Positions 23,456-29,025 of a DNA stretch of 29,025 nucleotides are shown here, piece after piece. The translations under genes were made by a program, and so were the position numbers. The stretch comes from Candidatus Latescibacterota bacterium. Lineage in GTDB: Bacteria; Latescibacterota; UBA2968; UBA8231. The first letter of the stretch is position 1; every line of letters starts with the position of its first letter. The stretch is taken from NCBI GenBank assembly GCA_021295675.1, contig JAGWBY010000022.1, forward strand, positions 1 through 29,025. Direction: 5' to 3'. The notes under the pieces were generated by a model. The model saw only the letters and a list, made by a program, of their open reading frames with translations. It was not told the origin of the DNA and ran no database searches.

Positions 23456-25468
23456 TCAGGTATCCTCGGGGAGAGCGACTGCGGCCGGCGGAGTATAGTA
23501 GCCGCTCAGGGCATAGATGTCGAGGTCGCCATCGTTGTCAAAGTCCAAAAACTGGCCGCCCCAACCCCAGCCGCCGTCCTCCACCGGCGAGTCTGCAACG
23601 AGGGTAAAACCCTCCCTGCCGTTCCGCAGGAGGGAGTTGCCCCGGGCCAAAGGAGCAAAAGTCGCACCCGCCCGCCCGGCGGCTTCGGTGATGCGGCGAC
23701 CGGCGCTGCTGTGCATGTTGGTCACATACAAATCTTGGCGGCCATCCCCGTCGTAATCGGCCCAACTCGCACCCATGCCAAAGCCCGGATCCGCAGCCCC
23801 GCTCTCCACAGTGATATCGACGAGGGTGCCTCCGTCGTTGCGGAGCAAGTTGTTAGCGGCAAAGTCGTTGGCGAGGTAGAGATCCGGGTCGCCGTCGCGG
23901 TCGTAGTCGGCCCAAGTCGCCTGTAAGGTATTGCGCCACACCGCGGCGGTTGCAGCGAAGCGGCCGTCGCCAAGGTTGCGCAGCAGGGCGTTGGGCGGGC
24001 CGGGCGCGTCGTGGATGAGGTGGCCGATGCGGTCGCGGCTCAGGCTGTAGAGCGCGCGGGCGTGGTCCGCAGGCAGGAAATCGGCTAACAGCGCGCCTGC
24101 ATGAGACGCGGAGGAGACCGCTTCAAGCAACATCCGCGCGGCATACGTGGAGAAATACGCATCGAGCAGGCCGTCGCCGTTGTAATCAGCCGCTGAGATC
24201 GAGGCCACGAGGAACGGCAAGACGCCATCGCCTAATTCATGGGAGGCGAAGTGCCCATCCTCGTTGACCATGTAAAGGCTGGGCGCGAGCGTGCGACCGA
24301 GGAAAACATCCGGGGCACCGTCGTTGTCAAAATCGGCGAAGAGCGCAGCCGCGGTGTGGTGCTCCACATCGAGGCCGTATTGGGCTGCGCGCTCGGTAAA
24401 CGTGCCGTCGCCGCTATTGTGCAACAGCATGTTCCTACCCTGGCGCACGGCAATGTACAGGTCGTCGTACCCATCGGCGTCGATATCCACGACGCTGATG
24501 CCGGGATGGCGATCAAAGGCCTGACGAGTGAAATAGCGATGCGGCGCGACGAACACGGAGTCGCTAAACGACTGGCGCACCAGTTCGGCGTGGAGCGAAA
24601 ACCTAGCCCGGGCGCGGTCCTCGTCGCGCGGGAGCGCCTCGTCGAGGACTTCGGCAAACAGCGCGTGCTCCCGCGTGAGCATCTCCAGCGATTCGGTCTC
24701 CCAGCGTCGAATCCGCCAAGTGGCATCTTCCTCTTGCTGCCAGTCAAGCACCAGCCGAGCCAGTATTTGCGCACGCTCCCCGTCTTGTGTTTGCGCCAAG
24801 GCGTCAAAGCGCAAGCGGGCTTGATAAATCGTCTCTTCCTCGTCGAGCAAATGCCCGGTTTCAATGTGGAAGGCCGCATAGTCGAAGAAATGTACCGCAG
24901 CTAAGAGCGGATTCCACAGTTGAATGTCTGAACCACGGAACTGCTCAGCTGGTGCAATCCCCCAGCGCTGACGTTTAATACCCAGCGCCGGGACGACCTC
25001 GGTCGCCTCCACCGTCTGCTCCACATCCGCAACATCAATCGCAGCGGCAAAAAGCGCGCGAGCCGGCGCGACGGGCAGTTGACCTTGGTACATCCCCAAG
25101 GCGAGCAGCGGCAGGGCCTCGCCGCTCAGATGCTGTTGCACCGCTTCGCTGCGGTCAATAGTTGCCAAGAGCCGATTGCGTTCCTGCACCTTTTGCAGCG
25201 AGCGGACCGTACCGTACCCCCCGAGGACAGCAAATGTGCCAAAGGCGAGGACAACGAACACAGTGGGAATCAGCGGCAGCCGAGGGCATCGCCAAACGAG
25301 CCAACCACCGCCAAAGAGCAAGACGATCTGGAGGACGATGATCCCTTCAGTGCCAAGCGGATGCGCCAAAAAAAAATGCGCGAGAGCCAGCGGATTGAAG
25401 GCCAAGCCACTGAGCAGCAGGGCCGCGCCGGCGAGGCGCACGGCGGCGCGTTTAGTTAGTGAGTTCAT
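23456..25468 (-). CDS. Membrane-anchored FG-GAP repeat protein of ASPIC/UnbV (CRTAC1-like) type, ends at an in-frame TGA
   Basis: 670 residues from ATG 25468 to the TGA, or about 883 if the TGA is read through. Three hydrophobic segments occupy residues 1-95 (RLAGAALLLSGLAFN, IIVLQIVLLFGGGWLVW, VFVVLAFGTFAVLGGY). After about 200 residues of helical linker come six Asp-rich FG-GAP repeats with calcium-type DxDxDG loops: DIDADGYDDLYIA, DFDNDGAPDVFLG, DYNGDGLLDAYFS, DYDRDGDPDLYLA, DYDGDGRQDLYVT, DFDNDGDLDIYAL. Such repeats form beta-propellers on the cell surface or in the periplasm. The position of the TGA corresponds to one residue of the conserved EDxxSxFWRxVV stretch. The start overlaps, in the opposite sense, the start of a small + strand ORF. 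Confidence 0.8.
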   Translation of the reverse strand: MNSLTKRAAVRLAGAALLLSGLAFNPLALAHFFLAHPLGTEGIIVLQIVLLFGGGWLVWRCPRLPLIPTVFVVLAFGTFAVLGGYGTVRSLQKVQERNRLLATIDRSEAVQQHLSGEALPLLALGMYQGQLPVAPARALFAAAIDVADVEQTVEATEVVPALGIKRQRWGIAPAEQFRGSDIQLWNPLLAAVHFFDYAAFHIETGHLLDEEETIYQARLRFDALAQTQDGERAQILARLVLDWQQEEDATWRIRRWETESLEMLTREHALFAEVLDEALPRDEDRARARFSLHAELVRQSFSDSVFVAPHRYFTRQAFDRHPGISVVDIDADGYDDLYIAVRQGRNMLLHNSGDGTFTERAAQYGLDVEHHTAAALFADFDNDGAPDVFLGRTLAPSLYMVNEDGHFASHELGDGVLPFLVASISAADYNGDGLLDAYFSTYAARMLLEAVSSASHAGALLADFLPADHARALYSLSRDRIGHLIHDAPGPPNALLRNLGDGRFAATAAVWRNTLQATWADYDRDGDPDLYLANDFAANNLLRNDGGTLVDITVESGAADPGFGMGASWADYDGDGRQDLYVTNMHSSAGRRITEAAGRAGATFAPLARGNSLLRNGREGFTLVADSPVEDGGWGWGGQFLDFDNDGDLDIYALSGYYTPPAAVALPEDT

Positions 25469-25610
25469 GGCGAGAAATTATTTCAGAAACGGCCGCACGA
25501 TCATCTTCGACGACGCAGACGCCGAGCCGCTACTCGGCCTGACGGACTTGGAAGCCGATCAGCTGAAAAAGTTGCCCGCTGTCCGCTTTAAAAAGGCTAG
25601 CATAGAATAA
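25467..25610 (+). CDS. Small hypothetical protein, 47 residues
   Basis: ATG 25467 shares bases with the - strand ATG (25466-25468) of the FG-GAP gene, so the two genes diverge from overlapping starts. The product is acidic in the middle and ends basic (NGRTIIFDDADAEPLLGL, LPAVRFKKASIE). There is no clear ribosome site, and no family is recognised. It may be a real small gene, or a remnant of a longer one, since the frame is open further upstream through the complement of the FG-GAP gene. Low certainty. Confidence 0.35.
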   Translation: MARNYFRNGRTIIFDDADAEPLLGLTDLEADQLKKLPAVRFKKASIE

Positions 25611-25647
25611 CCTTGTATATTGACCATCAAACGGTGAATTTACAAGG
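25611..25647. repeat. Inverted repeat in the intergenic gap
   Basis: CCTTGTATATT (25611-25621) and AATTTACAAGG (25637-25647) are 11-bp arms with one mismatch around a 15-nt centre, directly after the 47-residue ORF and before the deacetylase-like gene. It could be an operator or a weak terminator. The rest of the 106-nt gap holds a possible -10 (TATATT at 25682-25687) and the strong site AAAAAAGGAGG before 25717. Confidence 0.5.
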
Positions 25648-25716
25648 ATAGTCAGTGGTTTCTCGGTCGCGGCAAGCGGGATATATTAGAACCGCTCCCA
25701 AAAAAGGAGGACGCTC

Positions 25717-26089
25717 TTGTTCGCTGAAATCGCCCGCCACGCCCTCGATCGGGTGCCCTTGTCCATCATCTTCGACGATTCCACGGTGCTGGTCAACCTC
25801 AACTATTTCTTCCTCCGCGACCGCACCATCGCCGAGGGCCGTCCCCAGCGCTGGGAGGATGTGCCGGTGGCCCATCCTACGTCCTTTACCCGCGAATTTG
25901 CCGAGTGGTGCCTAGCAAGCGGCGTCCGGGGCAAGTTCTCGGTAGTGCCCTGCCCGGCGGCCCTAGGGCGCATCGACGAGGGACTGCCTCTCTTCAGCAA
26001 AGCCCAGCAAGACGAATGGCTGGCCATGTGCCGCGAGGTCATCGTCCCCGCCTTCGACATCACGCCCGAGATGCTCACCCCCCAAGACC
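25717..26089 (+). pseudogene. Polysaccharide-deacetylase-like protein, N-terminal part
   Basis: TTG 25717 has an excellent AAGGAGG site at 6 nt. The sequence begins RHALDRVPLSIIFDDSTVLV (the Asp-Asp pair is typical of NodB-like deacetylase folds), continues RWEDVPVAHPTSFTREFAEW and RGKFSVVPCPAALGRIDEGL, a recurrent phrase in such proteins of uncultured bacteria, and reaches PAFDITPEMLTP. Homology ends there at about 26080; the frame otherwise continues as nonsense to 26598. A deletion of 17-23 nt (n congruent to 2 mod 3) after EMLT fits, as the normal continuation would be EMLTH followed by a short loop before PLP. A CE4-type deacetylase activity is not established. Confidence 0.62.
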
Positions 26090-26941
26090 TTGCAGCCACT
26101 CCCCTCCAGAATATGGGAGCAATACGATTGGGCCACGCTGCCCGAAGACCAAGAGGAATTGGTCACCGAGTACATCGCCCAAGCGTGCCGCATTCTAGTC
26201 GCTGTGGGCCTGACGCCCCAAGGGGTAACCTCACCGGGCGGCTTCGGCGGCCGCACCCTGCCCTTTTACGCCCGCTGTGCTGGCGAGGCCGTGCGCCAAG
26301 TCACGGGCAACCCCGTGCCCTACTTTTTTCAGCGAGTCTCCAGGGACGACACGGTAGACACCCCCGTGTGGTACCCCGATCGCCAAGCCGGACAAGCCAC
26401 CGGCGAAATCATCGCCTCCACCGGCGACTGGACCGGCAGTTGGACCGGGTATGGCGAGGTCAATCCCGACAAGTACATCACTCCCGACCTAGAAAGCGGT
26501 CGCCTACCGGCCCTCATCGACGCGGGCGAACCGGCTGTACTCATCAGCCATTGGCAGGGGTTTTATGGGCTACACGATGCAGACCGGCGCGGCTTTAACG
26601 CATTCAAGAAGGTGGTGAGCCGCCTCGCCGAGCGCGATCCGAGGGGAGAGCGCACCCAATGGCGCACCTGTAGCCAAATCACCACCTATGCCTGCGCCCG
26701 CGCCATGGCCGAGATCGCAGTAGAAGGCAACACCGTCCGCCTCGATCTGCCGGTGCAGACCCCCGACCTAACTCTGCGTCTTACAAACGGAGAGGTGCGC
26801 TCAGTCCGGGTAGATGGCCGCCCATTGACGCGAGCTGCCAACCGTGCCGCCTTCAGAAGCGACACTTTTCTGTTAGAGGACGGAGCTACTTTAGTCGCCT
26901 TTGACCCAGCCCAACGCCAAGTGCTAGTAGAAGTGGAATAA
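26090..26941 (+). pseudogene. Polysaccharide-deacetylase-like protein, C-terminal part in another frame
   Basis: This frame resumes with LQPLPSRIWEQYDWATLPED and gives a long uninterrupted chain to TAA 26939-26941. It contains LVAVGLTPQGVTSPGGFGGR, the later LISHWQGFYGLHDADRRGFN (a possible His/Trp ligand strand) and a terminal beta domain (LTLRLTNGEVRSVRVDGRPL). A TTG at 26090 would permit separate initiation, but no ribosome site supports it. The two parts together would make a protein of about 410 residues. Immediately after the stop codon comes the palindromic element. Confidence 0.62.
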
Positions 26942-27085
26942 CTAACTGATGTTACGCGGTATGAGATGCTTTGCTCCGCTCAGCATGACGGTGCTGATGT
27001 CTTGCTACCCATGTCATGCTGAGCGGAGCAAAGCGGAGTCGAAGCATCTCTATACCAAGACAATGCGTAACACCAGTAACTAACT
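26939..27085. mobile_element. Small palindromic (MITE/REP-like) element between 9-bp direct repeats
   Basis: The direct repeat TAACTAACT occurs at 26939-26947 and 27077-27085; its left copy begins with the stop codon of the deacetylase-like gene. Between them, 129 bp are an imperfect palindrome: TGTTACGC (26950-26957) with GCGTAACA (27065-27072) at the tips, GAGAT (26963-26967) with ATCTC (27046-27050), and a perfect 22-bp pair in the middle (26968-26989 and 27013-27034) around a 23-nt loop. Relative to the right arm, the left one lacks 8, 1 and 11 nt. There is no coding capacity. The central GCTCCGCTCAGCATGAC resembles a palindrome I recall as widely dispersed in bacteria, by memory only. 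Confidence 0.7.
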
Positions 27086-27103
27086 TAAACGGAGACTGTA
27101 CCC

Positions 27104-27606
27104 ATGAACTCACGCCCCCAAATACTCATCGCCTGCAACAAGCACGTGCGCGAGCAGTACCTCGCCGCGAACGATTTCGCACGCCTCAAAGCCTTCGCCG
27201 ACTGGGACTGGTTCGAATGCGAAGGCGGCGGCATTTACGACACCAACGCAGACACCGAGACCGCCCGTGCGCTAGGCGAGCGACTGGGCGGTTACGACGG
27301 CTTGATCGTCTGCCACGGCTGCCCAACGCTCGATGCCGCAATCTTAGATCGAGCCCCTGACCTGAAGATCATCGGCGAGCTAGAAGGCGACCGCTTTGCC
27401 AGCCGCATCGACGTCGAAGCCGCTTGGGAGCGGGGCGTCTGCACAGTCGATACGACCAACGGCTCGTCGTATCCAGTGTCCGAGTGGGCCTTGGCGCTCA
27501 TTATCATTTCCCTGCGCAACGCCGGAGCCCAATTCCGCCGCCTCATCGCCGGCGACGTGAGCCCTCGTCCGCAAAGCGACTTTGGCTTTATCCACGGCGA
27601 TCTGAC
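27104..27606 (+). pseudogene. D-2-hydroxyacid dehydrogenase, N-terminal part
   Basis: ATG 27104 after CGGAG. The sequence has the substrate-domain pattern of the D-isomer-specific 2-hydroxyacid dehydrogenase family: a Rossmann-like start (PQILIACNKHVREQYLAAND), GGYDGLIVCHGCPTLDAAIL, DLKIIGELEGDRFASRIDVE, and VCTVDTTNGSSYPVSEWALA, corresponding to the N-A-x-V-A-E-A-L-L strand. Homology stops after HGDLT, where members continue GKxVGLIGxGxIG. The ORF carries on to TAA 27632-27634 in a frame that reads out of homology. Confidence 0.75.
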
Positions 27607-28161
27607 GGCTGCGGCCACATTGGCCGGCGGCTAATCCAGTTTTTGCGCCCCTTCCAGGCCGAAGTGTGGGTGTGCGATCCCTATCTGGCGCGCGAGATGG
27701 CCGACGCCGTCGGCTTCCTCAAAACCTCACTGGACAACGTGATGTCCCAGTGCGACGCCATCGTCTGTCTAGCGCCACACACCCCGCGCACCGAGCGCAT
27801 GATTGGCCAACGAGAGCTAGACCTGATCCAGCCGGGCGCAGTGTTCGTCAATGTGTCGCGGGGTAAAGTGGTGGATTCGGATGCGCTGGTGAGGCGGCTC
27901 AAGCGGGGCGACATCGTCGCCGGTTTAGACGTATTCGACCCGGACGTGGGCGAGGACAACGCCTATGGCGACAAGGAGATCCTCCACCTCGAAAACGTCT
28001 TCGTCACCCCTCACATCGCCGGCGTAACCGTACAGAGCTACCCTCGCTTTTTCACGCTAATGGTCGATGAACTCGACCGCTTCTTCCACGGGCACGAGAC
28101 CCTCTTCGACCTGACGCCGCGCTCCATCGCCAACCGCCGAGGCAGTGAGTTAGCTAAATAG
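27607..28161 (+). pseudogene. D-2-hydroxyacid dehydrogenase, NAD-binding part in another frame
   Basis: From 27607 the other frame reads GCGHIGRRLIQFLRPFQAEV, then DAIVCLAPHTPRTERMIGQR, GAVFVNVSRGKVVDSDAL with the catalytic Arg, GLDVFDPDVG (where most members have Glu there is Asp) and NVFVTPHIAGVT with the catalytic His. This is the NAD-binding domain and most of the active site. The deleted stretch is the first beta strand (about 22 nt), so the joined gene would be about 340 residues, oxidising a 2-hydroxy acid to a 2-keto acid with NAD. As it stands, neither half is likely to be active. Confidence 0.75.
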
Positions 28162-28181
28162 GGCCGAGGAGGAGTTGAACC

Positions 28182-29025
28182 GTGAATCTAATAGCACCAA
28201 CGGCAACAGTACAAGTACCGGACTGGGTCGCGTACCCAGATCGCGACTGGGTGCAGATCACGCCCGCCGAAGCCGGTCTCGATGCGCGGAAATTCGCCGC
28301 CTGGCTGGACAGCCTCGATGTCAGAGGGGCGAGCTTTGGCGGCGAAGACCACAGCGGCGACCAGTACGGTGCCGTACTCACGCGCGGCGGATACCTAGTG
28401 CACGCCTGGGGCGACCGCCACTATCGGCATCAGACAGCCTCGGTCGGCAAGGCCCTGACGTGGGTGGCACTGGGCGCGGCCGTTGACGACGGCCTCCTCG
28501 ACCCGGACGAGCCGATCCACCAGACGTGGACCGGAGCCGGGCAGTTGTCGCACGAGCACAAGTACCTCGATTGCGGCCACCACCAAAAACTCACCTGGCG
28601 CCACTTGATCGGGCGGCGCGATGAGAGCCTGCACTGGGGCGGCTTCCCCTTTGAAATCGGCAACCGCTGGCGAGAGCAGCGCACCGGTCTCGAAGAGCGG
28701 GACGCAGTTCCCGGTATCCCCACATGGGCCACTTGGACGGGCGATCCCTTCTACGACTGCTACGCCCATGCCGAACCGGGCACCCAAGGGCTGTACAGCA
28801 GCGCCGGCTTCTGGCGGTTGGGCCAAGCGCTGACCTACGTTTGGGGCCGCGACCTCAAGGACGTGGTCCAAGAGCGCCTGTTCGACGCCATTGGCATCCC
28901 GTACGAGCGCTGGGACTGGCTCGCTGGCGGCGCAGTGAAAGAGCAAAAATACCTCTATCCCACCATTCCAGACGCGTACACCTACCTCGACCCACCCTAC
29001 GAGATCGGCGGCCAAGTCGTGCGCA
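28182..29025 (+). CDS. Second serine beta-lactamase-family hydrolase, 3' end outside window
   Basis: The start GTG 28182 has a strong GAGGAGGAG site (7-nt spacing), and the frame is open to the last base, 281 codons. The N-terminal part reads WVQITPAEAGLDARKFAAWL, a common opening of S12/class-C-like serine hydrolases. Further on come QTASVGKALTWVALGAAVDD, carrying SVGK as the S-x-x-K nucleophile box, LTWRHLIGRRDE in the place of LLTHTSGL, and GLYSSAGFWRLGQAL, where Tyr-Ser-Ser replaces Tyr-x-Asn. The HxG triad would lie beyond the edge. No signal peptide is visible. It is 20 nt downstream of the dehydrogenase, so they share an operon. Substrate unknown. Confidence 0.72.
   Translation, partial: MNLIAPTATVQVPDWVAYPDRDWVQITPAEAGLDARKFAAWLDSLDVRGASFGGEDHSGDQYGAVLTRGGYLVHAWGDRHYRHQTASVGKALTWVALGAAVDDGLLDPDEPIHQTWTGAGQLSHEHKYLDCGHHQKLTWRHLIGRRDESLHWGGFPFEIGNRWREQRTGLEERDAVPGIPTWATWTGDPFYDCYAHAEPGTQGLYSSAGFWRLGQALTYVWGRDLKDVVQERLFDAIGIPYERWDWLAGGAVKEQKYLYPTIPDAYTYLDPPYEIGGQVVR

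Noticed and set aside
23456..23458. Alternative genetic code with UGA as sense codon
   Set aside because: Several intact genes in the window end properly at TGA with the next gene starting directly afterwards.
1..29025. CRISPR arrays, tRNA and rRNA genes
   Set aside because: No regularly spaced repeats and no cloverleaf-like sequences were seen in the intergenic gaps, all of which are shorter than 200 nt.

Overview
The window is a GC-rich bacterial fragment, densely coded and mostly on the + strand. Its gene content fits an uncultivated lineage of the Latescibacterota/Poribacteria kind: a DUF6785-type membrane protein, secreted proteins ending in FlgD-like Ig domains, an ASPIC/UnbV protein with FG-GAP repeats, Gfo/Idh/MocA, ureidoglycolate-lyase-like, L-rhamnose mutarotase and Uma2 genes. 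The taxon is an inference from family content, since no rRNA or marker gene is present.

Region 1 (1-10684) reads as one envelope operon. A 5'-truncated polytopic DUF6785-like protein overlaps by 4 nt the first of three tandem exported proteins (1688, 3743, 5718). These have discoidin-like segments and a FlgD-like Ig module, and all end in Val-Ala-Tyr. An 878-residue probable outer-membrane protein (8048) follows. A promoter then precedes a secreted CBM9-like protein (10795), which is closed by a clear terminator hairpin (11756-11779).

Region 2 (11818-17091) is a tightly coupled set of three predicted lipoproteins (an unknown one, a double-parvulin PpiC chaperone, a 12-TPR protein) and a membrane-anchored spermidine-synthase-like protein. 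A plausible role is maturation or assembly of envelope proteins such as those of region 1.

Region 3 (17108-20381) is catabolic: two ureidoglycolate-lyase-like paralogs flank a Gfo/Idh/MocA oxidoreductase, followed by an L-rhamnose mutarotase. A Uma2 nuclease gene sits between exact 18-bp direct repeats, one of which is the first codons of the mutarotase gene, so it looks inserted.

Region 4 (20472-29025) holds a serine beta-lactamase-family hydrolase, a - strand operon (FG-GAP/ASPIC protein, DUF4926, glycerophosphodiesterase), a polysaccharide-deacetylase-like gene, a small palindromic element bounded by 9-bp direct repeats, a D-2-hydroxyacid dehydrogenase and a second, 3'-truncated beta-lactamase-family gene.

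A striking property of 17.1-28.2 kb is damage. Five genes change frame and one lacks a stretch in frame. Where homology or a paralog lets me estimate it, about 19-25 nt are missing each time. A seventh gene carries one in-frame TGA. The genes between 1.7 and 17 kb are intact. This is either real local decay or a recurrent assembly defect, and sequence alone cannot decide.
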